From Nitrospiraceae bacterium (GTDB taxonomy: Bacteria > Nitrospirota > Thermodesulfovibrionia > Thermodesulfovibrionales > UBA1546), in assembly GCA_021373015.1 (NCBI GenBank), contig JAJFTJ010000005.1, positions 62,001 through 126,000 of the forward strand: 64,000 bases of DNA. Direction: 5' to 3'. The notes beneath the pieces are model-generated. The model ran no database searches and had not been told where the DNA came from. It saw only the letters and a list, made by a program, of their open reading frames with translations. Shown piece after piece: positions 8,456 to 16,915 of this stretch. Numbering within the stretch: position 1 is the first letter of the stretch; each line of letters opens with the position of its first letter. The position numbers were made by a program, and so were the translations under genes.

Positions 8456-9124
8456 CTAATTTGCAGTATCCTTCTTAAATATCATGCTGCCGAAATAGCT
8501 TTCAGCAGCTGTGCCAGTATTTTGTGAATTTATCTGAATTCTGATGCCTTTAATCTGCGGCGGTTCTTTGCCAAAGAATTTTTTATAGTCATCATATACA
8601 TTCCTTGTTATTGTCAACCACTGGCCGATCTGTGAAGCTCCGGATTTAACGACAAGTATTTTGATCTTTAGATTAAGAGGAAAGCCAATAGAATCATCTT
8701 TCAAAAAACCTTCAGGCGCGTTTGTGTCCCATACATAACTCAATATATTCCCGCCTTTAAATGCTATGAGTGTTTGAAGAGCCTGATCATCTGTTTTCCC
8801 TTTTCTGACATCGCCTCCTGTCGGTAATTTTACTGCCTTCCATTTCATTACGAGACAGGGATAATCTTTTAAGTTTAAAGATATATCACGTTGAAAGGAG
8901 AAAGATGAATCAATAGACGTAAAATGAACAATTTTTTCATCATCTTCATTCAGTATTTTGAATAAAGCATCGCCGTTTTTTGTCTTTAGTTCCCATCCTT
9001 CAGGAACTCCTTTTGAATCAAGTTTTCCTTTAAAATCGATAGGAATAAAGGATGGATTTGCCTCGAGAAAGGATACAAGACATAACCCAAGGATAAAAGC
9101 AATTGAAATTACCCTGTAAAACAT
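8456..9124 (-). CDS. Exported DUF3047 family protein
   Basis: This 222-residue protein has an N-terminal hydrophobic signal segment (about residues 4-21), so it is probably periplasmic. The body is a predicted beta-rich domain with the features I associate with DUF3047: a W-x-W-like KWKAVKLP segment, a KTDDQALQTLIAFKGG core, a YVWDTN motif and a C-terminal strand ending in FGSMIF. The family is uncharacterised, so no function is assigned. It is the first gene of a two-gene minus-strand unit with the HIT hydrolase. A strong terminator at 9181-9215 separates it from the membrane-protein gene upstream. Confidence 0.82.
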   Translation of the reverse strand: MFYRVISIAFILGLCLVSFLEANPSFIPIDFKGKLDSKGVPEGWELKTKNGDALFKILNEDDEKIVHFTSIDSSFSFQRDISLNLKDYPCLVMKWKAVKLPTGGDVRKGKTDDQALQTLIAFKGGNILSYVWDTNAPEGFLKDDSIGFPLNLKIKILVVKSGASQIGQWLTITRNVYDDYKKFFGKEPPQIKGIRIQINSQNTGTAAESYFGSMIFKKDTAN

Positions 9125-9180
9125 TTTGCTAGTATATCAGAACAGAATGAGAATTTAGAAGATGCAATAAAATAATAAAT

Positions 9181-9215
9181 AAGGCTGTTTTGTCCATAAT
9201 GGATAAAACAGCCTT
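9181..9215 (-). terminator. Intrinsic terminator downstream of the DUF2892 gene
   Basis: AAGGCTGTTTTGTCC and GGATAAAACAGCCTT form a 15-bp stem (one G-T wobble) around a five-base loop. On the minus strand it is followed by a T-rich tract (ATTTATTATTTTATT). It sits just past the stop of the DUF2892 gene and before the DUF3047 gene, so it probably ends the first of these transcripts. Confidence 0.75.
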
Positions 9216-9232
9216 AAATTGACAGCAGATTC

Positions 9233-9433
9233 TTATTTTTTCTTGGTAGATATCCCAAATGGCACATATAGCGGACACCATCCAACAAAGCTTGTGAGCA
9301 GGAATATAACTGCTAATATTCCTAGCACAACAGCAAGTATGCCGCTTATATTGCCTGTTAAATAGAGTATGCCTATAACAACTGCGATTATTATCCTTAT
9401 TATCTTGTCAGTTGTTCCCATATTTTTTGTCAT
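9233..9433 (-). CDS. Small DUF2892 inner-membrane protein
   Basis: This 66-residue protein has two predicted membrane segments separated by a glycine turn (about residues 10-28 and 32-50), the pattern of the DUF2892/YgaP membrane domain. The start is set by GGAGGTG seven bases upstream (bases 9441-9447 on the plus strand read ACCTCCC). An ATG further upstream would put this site inside the gene. The WCPLYVPFGIST tail is typical of the family, in which a Cys-Pro pair follows the second helix. In other bacteria such domains are fused to or located near rhodanese sulfurtransferases. No rhodanese is adjacent here and the function is unknown. Confidence 0.85.
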   Translation of the reverse strand: MTKNMGTTDKIIRIIIAVVIGILYLTGNISGILAVVLGILAVIFLLTSFVGWCPLYVPFGISTKKK

Positions 9434-9598
9434 TGAATTCACCTCCCTTTTCTTGCATGTTATCAATATATCTACTCTTGATTATAGTCTCAATTTAAAC
9501 AACATTCTATTTGTTTTTTATTAAAAAGGTAAAAATGCGTGTTTTATAAAATATGTTAAAATGTGCAGGTAAAGAACATTTTTCAAAGGAGCGTTACC

Positions 9599-10306
9599 TT
9601 GCCTGTAGCAGTAGTCACAGGAGCCTCACGCGGTCTTGGGAAAACCATTGCAATAAAACTTGGAATGGCAGGCTATAGTATTGCAGTTAATTATCTTGAG
9701 TCAGAGTCAGATGCAATGAAAACAGTTGCTGAAATAAAAAATGATTCTTTTTGTTTCAGGGCTGATGCAGGAGATATGAAACAAGTGAATAATATGGCTG
9801 ATGCAGTTTATAAAAAATGGGGCAGGGTTGACCTATTAGTAAACAATGCAGGCATAACAAAAGACGAACTAATGATCAATATGAAGGAAGAAGACTGGGA
9901 CAGAATTTTAAGGACTAATCTCAAAAGTTGTTTTAACACAATCACAGTATTTTCAGAAAAAATGAAAAAAACAGGCGGTAATATTATAAATATCTCTTCG
10001 TATTCAGGATTAAAGGGAAAGTCTGGACAGTCTGCTTACAGCGCTTCTAAGGCAGGAATACTTGGTCTCACGTATACTTCTGCAAGAGAACTTGCTGAAT
10101 TCAATATCAGAGTAAACGCTTTGTTGCCGGGTTATATGCAGACTGAGATGGGAGTTTCTTCTCCAAAGGCAATGGAAAACGCAAAGAAGGAAAGCCTGTT
10201 AAACCGATTATCGGATCCTGATGAAGTTGCTGAATTCATATTGAATATCGTAAAAACAAGAAATATCACAGGACAGGTATTCTGTCTTGACAGCAGGATC
10301 ATATGA
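9599..10306 (+). CDS. SDR-family oxidoreductase (FabG-like)
   Basis: This 235-residue short-chain dehydrogenase/reductase has a Rossmann nucleotide-binding motif TGASRGLG at the N-terminus, NNAG at the end of strand 4, and the catalytic Ser-Tyr-Lys set (ISSYSG and YSASK). It resembles 3-oxoacyl-ACP reductase. The start is a TTG at 9599, chosen because AAAGGAG (9585-9591) lies seven bases upstream. An upstream GTG at 9563 would place that ribosome site inside the gene. The stop overlaps bioD by ATGA. The context suggests a role in making or modifying the pimeloyl precursor of biotin, or a general acyl reductase; this is inference. Confidence 0.88.
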   Translation: MPVAVVTGASRGLGKTIAIKLGMAGYSIAVNYLESESDAMKTVAEIKNDSFCFRADAGDMKQVNNMADAVYKKWGRVDLLVNNAGITKDELMINMKEEDWDRILRTNLKSCFNTITVFSEKMKKTGGNIINISSYSGLKGKSGQSAYSASKAGILGLTYTSARELAEFNIRVNALLPGYMQTEMGVSSPKAMENAKKESLLNRLSDPDEVAEFILNIVKTRNITGQVFCLDSRII

Positions 10307-11019
10307 AAACAAAAGGTTTTTTTGTTACAGGAACAGACACAAACGTAGGGAAAACCATAATTACAGCAGCGATCGTAAAAACATTGAATTCAATAAACAT
10401 CAAGACTTGCGGCATGAAACCGATTGAGACTGGCTGTAAAAGAAAAGACAATAAGATTGTCCCTTGTGATGGGTTTTTTTTAAAAGAGATGAATATTGCA
10501 GATGAAGATATTGATCTGATAACGCCATACTGCTTCGAACATCCGCTTGCGCCAATGGTTGCATCATCGCTGGAAAATAAAACTATTGATATAAATATAA
10601 TAAAAGGATCATTTGAAAAACTTTCAGATAAATACGATGCAGTAATTGTTGAAGGGGTGGGAGGGCTGCTCGTGCCGATAAAAACAGACTACTTCATTGC
10701 AGATATTGCAAAAGAACTAAATCTTCCTCTAGTTATAGTTGCAAGACCGTATCTGGGCACGATAAATCACACTATGCTGACAATAAATTTTGCTTTGAAC
10801 AAAGGACTTGAGATAGCAGGTTTGATAATGAATAATATGTATCCCTATCAGGAATTAATTGCTGAAAAAACAAACCCTGATGTTGTGAGAAAGATGATAG
10901 GGAATATTCCCTTTATGGGTGTTTTGCCGTTTCTTGACAATATTTCAGGAGATGAGATATTGAAGGCATTCGCCGAAAACATAAATATTGACGGCCTTAA
11001 AAAATATTTAAATAAATGA
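10303..11019 (+). CDS. bioD: Dethiobiotin synthetase
   Basis: BioD catalyses the ATP- and CO2-dependent ring closure of 7,8-diaminopelargonate to dethiobiotin, the penultimate step of biotin synthesis. This 238-residue protein has the expected P-loop GTDTNVGKT (residues 10-18), the substrate-binding KPIETGC segment, and VEGVGGLLVP with the catalytic Glu/Gly loop. It overlaps the SDR gene upstream and mqnA downstream, each by four bases (ATGA), which makes translational coupling likely. The other biotin genes (bioA, bioB, bioF) are not in the window. Confidence 0.94.
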   Translation: MKTKGFFVTGTDTNVGKTIITAAIVKTLNSINIKTCGMKPIETGCKRKDNKIVPCDGFFLKEMNIADEDIDLITPYCFEHPLAPMVASSLENKTIDINIIKGSFEKLSDKYDAVIVEGVGGLLVPIKTDYFIADIAKELNLPLVIVARPYLGTINHTMLTINFALNKGLEIAGLIMNNMYPYQELIAEKTNPDVVRKMIGNIPFMGVLPFLDNISGDEILKAFAENINIDGLKKYLNK

Positions 11020-11879
11020 CCGATATTGTTGAACCAGCAGAAAACAGACTTAGGATAGGCGAGATATTTTACTCGAACTTATTCCCTATATTTTATATGC
11101 TTAAAAAAAACTGCGACTGTGCGCTTTATGAATTTATACATGGAGTGCCTTCGGATTTGAATAAAATGGTGAGAAATGGAGAGATTGATATAAGCCCTTC
11201 GTCGTCAATTGAGTATCTTCGTATGAGAGATGAATATGAATTTATAGAAAACCATTCAATAAGTTCGATAGGAGCGATTGGCAGTATATTTCTTTACAGC
11301 AGAAGACCGATAGAAAAGCTTAACGGCATGAAGATATTAACATCTTCACAGTCAGAGACATCAACTGCGCTTCTAGAAATAATATTCAGAAAATTTCTGA
11401 AGATAAACTGCAATTCTGAACCAGGAAACATAAGCATCGAAAGTTTAATTTACGGATATAATAAGGCCGAGGCCTATATGCTGATAGGCGACGATGCCAT
11501 GAAAGCAGTGAGAAAATACGAATCATCCTGCAGAGGTCCGGAGCTTTATATATATGACCTTGGAGAATTGTGGCATAAATATACAGAACTCCCGTTTACA
11601 TTCGCATTATGGATTTACAAAAAAAATCTCAGTCCTGAAAAACAAAGTCTTATCAAAAAACTTAGGAAAGATCTTGATGCCGCAAAATTACTTGCTCTCA
11701 AGAATTTTGGATTGGTAGCAGATAATTTTCCACTGAAAGAAGTTCTGGGCGGAAAAGAGATTGTTGATTACTGGGAAAATATATCTTATGATTTTAATGA
11801 TGAACACAAAAAGGGACTTGAACTATTTTGTCAGTTGTCAGGAGAGCTTGGTTTGATAAAGCATCGAATTGATTCATAA
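11016..11879 (+). CDS. mqnA: Chorismate dehydratase MqnA (futalosine menaquinone pathway)
   Basis: MqnA converts chorismate to 3-enolpyruvylbenzoate, the first step of menaquinone synthesis through futalosine. The 287-residue protein has the periplasmic-binding-protein-like fold of the family. Key stretches are DISPSSSIEY (about residues 49-58), the SISSIGAIGSIFLYS loop, SQSETSTAL near 108-116, and a C-terminal LPFTFALWIYKK strand. It overlaps bioD by ATGA. A UbiD-family decarboxylase, a class needed later in this pathway, lies at 61950-63413. Its co-expression with biotin genes is unusual but both need small cofactor-pathway enzymes. Confidence 0.9.
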   Translation: MTDIVEPAENRLRIGEIFYSNLFPIFYMLKKNCDCALYEFIHGVPSDLNKMVRNGEIDISPSSSIEYLRMRDEYEFIENHSISSIGAIGSIFLYSRRPIEKLNGMKILTSSQSETSTALLEIIFRKFLKINCNSEPGNISIESLIYGYNKAEAYMLIGDDAMKAVRKYESSCRGPELYIYDLGELWHKYTELPFTFALWIYKKNLSPEKQSLIKKLRKDLDAAKLLALKNFGLVADNFPLKEVLGGKEIVDYWENISYDFNDEHKKGLELFCQLSGELGLIKHRIDS

Positions 11880-11967
11880 GAAATAGTTATAGCCTTATTC
11901 TGGTATTGTAAAATGAAAATGTAATTATATAAAATTATAATCTTAAAATTTGTTCTGGAGGAAAATT

Positions 11968-12543
11968 ATGTCTGAGATGGTTGAAATTAGATGGCATGGC
12001 AGAGGAGGACAGGGAACCGTAACTGCCGCAAAAGTTTTGGCAGATACCTGCCTTAGCAGCGGCAGATACGTACAGGCATTTCCTGAGTACGGGCCTGAAC
12101 GCGCAGGCGCTCCGCTTAGAGCTTATAACAGGATAAGCAGCAATGAACTTAGAATGCATTGTCCTGTGCTCAAACCTCAGGTTGTGAGTGTTGTTGATGC
12201 CACATTGCTTGACAGCATTAATGTTGCAGACGGCTCAACGGAGAACGCAATTTTTGTTGTGAACACCATGAGAGATCCGAAAGAAATAAGAGCAAAATTA
12301 AAAGCTAAATCAACTCAGAAAGTTTATACGATCGACGCGACAAAGATTGCGGTTGATTGCATTGGAAGGGCAATGCCGAATTCTCCTATGCTTGGAGCAG
12401 TATGCAAGGTAACAGGTCTTGTTACTCTTGAGCATGTTCTGGGAGATGTGAAGAAAAGCTTTGGTAAAAAATTCTCTCAAAAAATAATTGACGGAAACCT
12501 TGAGGCAACAAGACGCGGATATCAGGAGGTAAACGAGGGATGA
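11968..12543 (+). CDS. porG: Pyruvate/2-oxoacid:ferredoxin oxidoreductase, gamma subunit
   Basis: This is the gamma chain of a four-subunit 2-oxoacid:ferredoxin oxidoreductase (191 residues). The opening RWHGRGGQGTVTAAK is the family signature and FPEYGPERAGAP follows. The ATG at 11968 is preceded by GGAGG with proper spacing. A frame extending upstream to 11950 overlaps that site and is not used. Four genes in the order gamma-delta-alpha-beta overlap or nearly touch and form the porGDAB operon. The complex oxidatively decarboxylates a 2-oxoacid to acyl-CoA and reduces ferredoxin, or runs in reverse. Pyruvate is the likeliest substrate; 2-oxoisovalerate is not excluded. Confidence 0.93.
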   Translation: MSEMVEIRWHGRGGQGTVTAAKVLADTCLSSGRYVQAFPEYGPERAGAPLRAYNRISSNELRMHCPVLKPQVVSVVDATLLDSINVADGSTENAIFVVNTMRDPKEIRAKLKAKSTQKVYTIDATKIAVDCIGRAMPNSPMLGAVCKVTGLVTLEHVLGDVKKSFGKKFSQKIIDGNLEATRRGYQEVNEG

Positions 12544-12833
12544 AACTGAGAAACTGCAAAGAATTAGTTCCGGGCGCTGTTGTCACTGAGGCTGGAAGCG
12601 CTCTGAAATTCAAGACCGGATCATGGAGGGCATTGAAACCAAAGTGGATAGAGGAGAACTGCATTCACTGCCTCTTCTGCTGGGCATACTGTCCTGACAT
12701 GTCAATTAATGTAAAAGAAGGAAAAATGACAGGATTCAACTATGATTACTGTAAAGGATGCGGTATCTGCGCTCTCGAATGTCCCGGTAAAAAAGGGAAT
12801 AAGGCGATTATCATGGAAGAGGAGGGGAAATAA
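12540..12833 (+). CDS. porD: Pyruvate/2-oxoacid:ferredoxin oxidoreductase, delta subunit
   Basis: This 97-residue ferredoxin-like chain carries two [4Fe-4S] clusters that relay electrons from the thiamine site to external ferredoxin. The ligand sets are Cys41-x2-Cys44-x2-Cys47-x3-Cys51 and Cys71-x2-Cys74-x2-Cys77-x3-Cys81. The second set is followed by PGKKGNKAI rather than a third motif, which is normal for PorD. It overlaps the gamma gene by ATGA and the alpha gene by one base (TAATG), so the subunits are translationally coupled. Confidence 0.94.
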   Translation: MKLRNCKELVPGAVVTEAGSALKFKTGSWRALKPKWIEENCIHCLFCWAYCPDMSINVKEGKMTGFNYDYCKGCGICALECPGKKGNKAIIMEEEGK

Positions 12834-14014
12834 TGCCAAATATTGTAGCAGTTACAGGCAATGAAGCAGTGGCTAATGCGCTCAGACAGGTTAATCCTGA
12901 TGTGTGCGCAGCATATCCAATAACTCCTCAGACAGATATAATGCAGCGGTTTGCGTCGTTTGTTTCAGACGGGAAGGTCAATACAGAAACTATCCTTGTT
13001 GAGAGCGAGCACAGCGCAATGAGCGCATGTGTAGGCTCTTCAGCAGCAGGAGGAAGAGTAATAACAGCTACATCGTCACAAGGGCTTGCTCTAATGTGGG
13101 AGATACTTTACATAGCATCAGGCTATAGGCTTCCTATAGTAATGCCTGTTGTAAACAGGGCGCTTGCTGCGCCTTTAAATATTCATGGCGACCATTCAGA
13201 TGCCATGGGCGCAAGAGATACAGGCTGGATCCAGCTATGGTCGGAGAACGCTCAAGATTCATATGACAATACAATACAAGCTTTCAGGATTGCCGAGCAT
13301 ATGGATATAAGACTTCCTGCAATGGTATGCCTTGACGGATTTATAATAAGCCATTCAATAGAGAGGATAGAGTATATTGACGATGATGCTGTTAAAAGTT
13401 TTGCAGGCGAATACAAACAGCTTAATCCGCTGCTTGATATGGAACATCCTGTAAGTTATGGTCCGCTTATACTGCCTGACTACTATATGGAATACAGAAA
13501 GGCGCAGGCAGATGTAATGTCTAAAGTTCCACAGATTGTTTTAGATGTTGCTAAAGACTTTGAAAAAATTTCAGGAAGAAAATACGGTTTGTTTGAGTCA
13601 TACAGACTTGATGATGCTGAGATTGGGATTGTGATACTTAACTCTGCTGCGGGGACAACAAAGGATGTAATCGATGAATTCAGAAAAAAGGGAATAAGGG
13701 CAGGTCTTTTAAAACCGAGATTGTACAGGCCATTTCCATATAAAGAAGTGTGCGATGCCTTAAAACACCTGAAAGCAATATGCGTTCTTGACAGGTCTGA
13801 TTCATTCGGAGTTTCTTTCGGACCGCTGTATCTTGACATCGCAGCAAGTCTTTATACATCAGATAAAAAGCCTTTGCTTATCAATAAGATTTTCGGTCTA
13901 GGCGGAAGAGACTATCTGCCTGAACATGCAGAGCTTGTGCTTAACGAGCTTGTCGAGATTGCAAAAACCGGCAAAGTAAGGACATTTAAAGAATACATTG
14001 GAGTGAGGGAATAA
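12833..14014 (+). CDS. porA: Pyruvate/2-oxoacid:ferredoxin oxidoreductase, alpha subunit
   Basis: This 393-residue alpha chain has the pyrimidine-binding domain of the thiamine diphosphate site. Landmarks are AAYPITPQTDI near residue 27, the catalytic-site Glu in VESEHSAMSACVGSSAAGGR, and TSSQGLALMWE. The second half contains the transketolase C-terminal-like domain II. Length and order of motifs fit PorA of heterotetrameric enzymes rather than the single-chain PFOR found in many fermenters. Its ATG uses the last base of the porD stop codon. Confidence 0.94.
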   Translation: MPNIVAVTGNEAVANALRQVNPDVCAAYPITPQTDIMQRFASFVSDGKVNTETILVESEHSAMSACVGSSAAGGRVITATSSQGLALMWEILYIASGYRLPIVMPVVNRALAAPLNIHGDHSDAMGARDTGWIQLWSENAQDSYDNTIQAFRIAEHMDIRLPAMVCLDGFIISHSIERIEYIDDDAVKSFAGEYKQLNPLLDMEHPVSYGPLILPDYYMEYRKAQADVMSKVPQIVLDVAKDFEKISGRKYGLFESYRLDDAEIGIVILNSAAGTTKDVIDEFRKKGIRAGLLKPRLYRPFPYKEVCDALKHLKAICVLDRSDSFGVSFGPLYLDIAASLYTSDKKPLLINKIFGLGGRDYLPEHAELVLNELVEIAKTGKVRTFKEYIGVRE

Positions 14015-14016
14015 AA

Positions 14017-14949
14017 ATGGCAACTGCAATTACATTAAAAGAGCTTTCAAAAAAAGAAATGCTTTTGACTTCAGGACACAGAATGTGCGCTGGCTGCGGT
14101 GCACCTATAGTTGTTAAGATGACGCTCCTTGCATGCGATTATCCCGTTATTGCGGCAAATGCAACAGGTTGTCTCGAAGTATCAACATGTATATCTGAAT
14201 ACACTGCATGGAAGATTCCTTGGATACACAATGCCTTTGAGAATGCAGCAGCAACACTCTCTGGCGTTGAGACAATGTACAGGTCTCTGAAAAAACAGGG
14301 AAAGATTGATAAGGACGTCAAGTTCATAGCATTTGGCGGAGACGGTGGAACATATGATATAGGCTTCCAGAGTCTCTCAGGCGCAATGGAACGCGGTCAT
14401 GACATGCTCTATATATGCTATGACAACGGCGCATACATGAACACAGGTATTCAGCGCTCGAGCGCCACTCCGTTTGGTGCAGACACAACAACATGCCCTG
14501 TCGGCAGTATTGTTAAGGGAAAATCTCAGAACAGGAAGAACCTTACAAAGATAATGGCTGCACACGATATTCCTTATGCTGCACAGGCATCTCCCAGCCA
14601 CTGGATGGATTTTATTAAAAAAGTACAGAAGGCATTAGAGATAAAAGGGCCAAAATTCATTAATGTAATTTCTCCATGCAACAGAGGGTGGAGATCCAAA
14701 ACTGATGATGCGATTATGCTCAGCAGACTTGCAGTTGAGACATGCTACTGGCCTTTGTATGAAATAGAAAACGGGGTTACAAAAGTTACATACAAGCCTA
14801 AAGAGAAAAAGCCTCTTGCGGATTTTTTGAAGCCGCAGGGAAGATTTAAGCACCTTTTTAGCGCTGAGAATGAAGGCATGCTGAGAACATTTCAGGAATA
14901 TGTCGATGCTGAATGGGAGAAGCTTCTGAAAAATTCACCAACTGAATAA
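14017..14949 (+). CDS. porB: Pyruvate/2-oxoacid:ferredoxin oxidoreductase, beta subunit
   Basis: This 310-residue beta chain binds the diphosphate end of thiamine diphosphate and one [4Fe-4S] cluster. The N-terminal CAGCGAP pair, a Cys in ATGCLEV and a later Cys in TTTCPVGS supply cluster ligands. GGDGGTYDIGFQ is the Mg-diphosphate motif. It ends the por operon; no clear terminator follows before the polarity genes, which appear to have their own promoter at 14982-15010. The C-terminal extension after residue 250 is typical of PorB. Confidence 0.94.
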   Translation: MATAITLKELSKKEMLLTSGHRMCAGCGAPIVVKMTLLACDYPVIAANATGCLEVSTCISEYTAWKIPWIHNAFENAAATLSGVETMYRSLKKQGKIDKDVKFIAFGGDGGTYDIGFQSLSGAMERGHDMLYICYDNGAYMNTGIQRSSATPFGADTTTCPVGSIVKGKSQNRKNLTKIMAAHDIPYAAQASPSHWMDFIKKVQKALEIKGPKFINVISPCNRGWRSKTDDAIMLSRLAVETCYWPLYEIENGVTKVTYKPKEKKPLADFLKPQGRFKHLFSAENEGMLRTFQEYVDAEWEKLLKNSPTE

Positions 14950-14981
14950 TCCTGAATAATTTCAAAGATGCATTCTTAGTG

Positions 14982-15010
14982 TTGATTATTACTGCTGTTT
15001 CTGATAATTT
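14982..15010 (+). promoter_or_regulatory. Candidate promoter for the roadblock-MglA pair
   Basis: TTGATT (14982-14987), a 17-base spacer and TAATTT (15005-15010) form a moderate sigma-70-type promoter. Transcription would begin near 15017, just upstream of the first start codon (15033). Consensus match only. Confidence 0.35.
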
Positions 15011-15032
15011 AGTTGAGGGAGCTTAGATAAAA

Positions 15033-15527
15033 ATGGCTACATCTGATCTTGTGATGTATGAGAACGAGTTTCAGAAGATTGACGAGGAACTCAAAAAACT
15101 GCAGCAGCAGGCGAATGCGAACATCGTCTTTCTTGTTGACAAGAACGGCCAGTTAATAGCGTGTGCCGGCGACATCAGCAATGTCGATACCACTTCGCTT
15201 GCGTCCCTGACAGCAGGCAACATAGCGGCAACAGGCGGAATGGCAAGGCTTCTTGGAGAGAAAGAATTTTCAATTCTCTTTCATGAGGGTGAAAAAGACA
15301 ATATACATATCTCTTTAATTGGACACAGAGTAATTCTTGTCGTGATATTTGACAAAAGATCTTCACTGGGACTTGTAAGGCTGAGGGTTAAAAAATCATC
15401 AGAAGCTCTTTCTAACTTATTCAATGAAATGACAAACAAGGCTGAGACAGAAAAATCAGGTGAAAAGGCGGAAAGATCGCCTTTTGCGGAGATAAGCGAT
15501 GAAGATATTGATAATCTTTTCAAGTAG
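15033..15527 (+). CDS. Roadblock/LC7 domain protein (MglB-like)
   Basis: This 164-residue protein has one Roadblock/LC7 domain (about residues 12-120), recognisable from NIVFLVDKNGQLIACAG followed by the TSLASLTAGNIAATGGMARLLGEKEFSILFHEG helix-strand pattern. The last 40 residues are charged and probably disordered. Proteins of this type (MglB in Myxococcus) dimerise and act as GTPase-activating proteins for the Ras-like GTPase MglA. The MglA homolog starts 13 bases downstream, which supports this role. GAGGGAG lies 11 bases before the ATG. Confidence 0.88.
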   Translation: MATSDLVMYENEFQKIDEELKKLQQQANANIVFLVDKNGQLIACAGDISNVDTTSLASLTAGNIAATGGMARLLGEKEFSILFHEGEKDNIHISLIGHRVILVVIFDKRSSLGLVRLRVKKSSEALSNLFNEMTNKAETEKSGEKAERSPFAEISDEDIDNLFK

Positions 15528-15540
15528 GTGTGACAGCTAA

Positions 15541-16128
15541 GTGTCCTTTATAAATTATTCTTCGCGGGAAATTAACTGCAAGATTGTCTATTATGGTCCT
15601 GGTTTGTGCGGAAAGACCACAAATCTTCAGCTCATTTATAGAAAAACAAATCCGGATCAAAAAGGCAAACTTATTTCTCTGGCAACAGAGACAGAGAGAA
15701 CTCTGTTCTTTGATTTCTTGCCGCTTGCTCTGGGTGATATCAAAGGTTTTAAAATAAGATTTCATTTATATACAGTTCCAGGTCAGGTTTTCTATGCTGC
15801 AAGCAGAAAGCTGATACTCAAGGGTGTTGACGGAATTGTCTTTGTCGCTGATTCACAATTAGAGAGAATGGAGGCAAACATAGAGAGTCTCGAAGATTTA
15901 AAGATAAATCTTGCCGAGCAGGGATATGTTCTTGAAAAACTTCCTTTTGTCATACAGTACAATAAAAGGGACCTTCCAAATGTTGCGCCATTGGAAGAGA
16001 TGAATAAACTGCTCAATGTTGACGGCGTTCCATGGTTCGAGGCAATTGCACCCAATGGACTGGGCGTATTCGAAACATTGAAAGGCGTTGCAAAACAAGT
16101 TCTGCTTGAAATAAAAAAGCATTACTAA
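15541..16128 (+). CDS. mglA: MglA-like small Ras-family GTPase
   Basis: This 195-residue small GTPase is related to Myxococcus MglA, which sets cell polarity and motility direction. The P-loop GPGLCGKTT is at residues 19-27 and NKRD at 141-144 reads guanine. The switch II region reads TVPGQ (78-82), where typical Ras proteins have DTAG; loss of that Asp is characteristic of MglA proteins. The start is a GTG with AGGTG upstream. It pairs with the roadblock protein immediately upstream, the usual regulator. Which motility or polarity machinery it controls is not shown in the window. Confidence 0.92.
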   Translation: MSFINYSSREINCKIVYYGPGLCGKTTNLQLIYRKTNPDQKGKLISLATETERTLFFDFLPLALGDIKGFKIRFHLYTVPGQVFYAASRKLILKGVDGIVFVADSQLERMEANIESLEDLKINLAEQGYVLEKLPFVIQYNKRDLPNVAPLEEMNKLLNVDGVPWFEAIAPNGLGVFETLKGVAKQVLLEIKKHY

Positions 16129-16159
16129 TATCTAAGTAAAAAACGAGGAGGATCCTTAA

Positions 16160-16783
16160 ATGAAAAAAGTATTAGTTTTGATTCTTGGGATTTTTATTCT
16201 GGTTGGGTGCTCAAAAGACGGAAGCAAGAAAAACCCTGTTTTAGCAAAGGTCGATGGATCCGCTATAACAAAGGAGGACTTGAGCAGAGAGCTTGAAGCG
16301 CTTCCTGTTTTTGCACAGAAGATGTTTGACGGCGAAGAAGGCAAATCGAGACTTATAGATGAGATTGTAAAGAAAGAACTGCTTTATAAGGAAGCAAAGA
16401 AAAAAGGTCTTGATAAAGACCCAGCATATGCAAAGAAAATTGCAGATACACAGAAGCTCATTCTTATCAGTACTCTCTTAGAGAAAGAGATTGACAGCAA
16501 GGTGAATGTATCTGAGCAGGAAATAAAAGATTTTTACGACAAGAACAAGGCAAACATTAAGGATAAGAGCGGCAGACAATACAAATTTGAAGAAGTTAAG
16601 GGCTATCTGACTCAGCAGATAAGCTCACAGAAACAAAAAGAGGCTTTCGACGCGTATATCGAAAATCTGAAAAAGACATACAAGGTTGAAATAAACAAAC
16701 AGGCGATTGCAGATATCTCAAAACCGGCAGAGTCAAAGAAAGACAACAAAAAGGAACCCATAAAAGAACAGCCAAAAAAATAA
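16160..16783 (+). CDS. SurA-N-like periplasmic lipoprotein (putative chaperone, no PPIase domain)
   Basis: This 207-residue protein starts with a lipoprotein signal peptide ending in LVGC, so Cys16 would be lipidated. It then has a helical SurA/PrsA-type N-terminal chaperone module (VAKVDG-type opening LAKVDGSAITKEDL, near residues 28-42) with helices to about 175. The parvulin PPIase domain present in SurA and PrsA is absent, and the tail is a Lys/Glu-rich low-complexity stretch. It may help fold or escort outer-membrane or secreted proteins. A good Shine-Dalgarno (GAGGAGGATCC) precedes the ATG. A strong hairpin terminator follows at 16808-16838. Confidence 0.8.
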   Translation: MKKVLVLILGIFILVGCSKDGSKKNPVLAKVDGSAITKEDLSRELEALPVFAQKMFDGEEGKSRLIDEIVKKELLYKEAKKKGLDKDPAYAKKIADTQKLILISTLLEKEIDSKVNVSEQEIKDFYDKNKANIKDKSGRQYKFEEVKGYLTQQISSQKQKEAFDAYIENLKKTYKVEINKQAIADISKPAESKKDNKKEPIKEQPKK

Positions 16784-16807
16784 GATTATAAAGACTATTT
16801 CTTTTCT

Positions 16808-16838
16808 AGTGGGTTGTTGACTGTGTCAACAACCCACT
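16808..16838 (+). terminator. Intrinsic terminator after the SurA-N-like gene
   Basis: AGTGGGTTGTTGAC (16808-16821) pairs perfectly over 14 bases with GTCAACAACCCACT (16825-16838) around a three-base loop. The plus-strand tail is only moderately T-rich (TATGTTTT). It separates the lipoprotein gene from the fumarase operon and could work in both directions. Confidence 0.65.
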
Positions 16839-16866
16839 TATGTTTTACTCCAAGAAAATCCAAAAA

Positions 16867-16896
16867 TTTACAGAAGTTTTTTGAAAATGATATACT
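16867..16896 (+). promoter_or_regulatory. Candidate promoter for the fumarase operon
   Basis: TTTACA (16867-16872), an 18-base spacer and TATACT (16891-16896) precede the fumarase genes. The start point would fall near 16903, giving a very short leader that begins at the GGAGG ribosome site. Consensus match only. Confidence 0.4.
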
Positions 16897-16915
16897 CCAC
16901 GAGGAGGGACAAGTA

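Noticed and set aside
16814-16915. Upstream extension of the fumarase alpha subunit
   Set aside because: It would start inside a terminator hairpin; GAGGAGGG and homolog length point to 16916.
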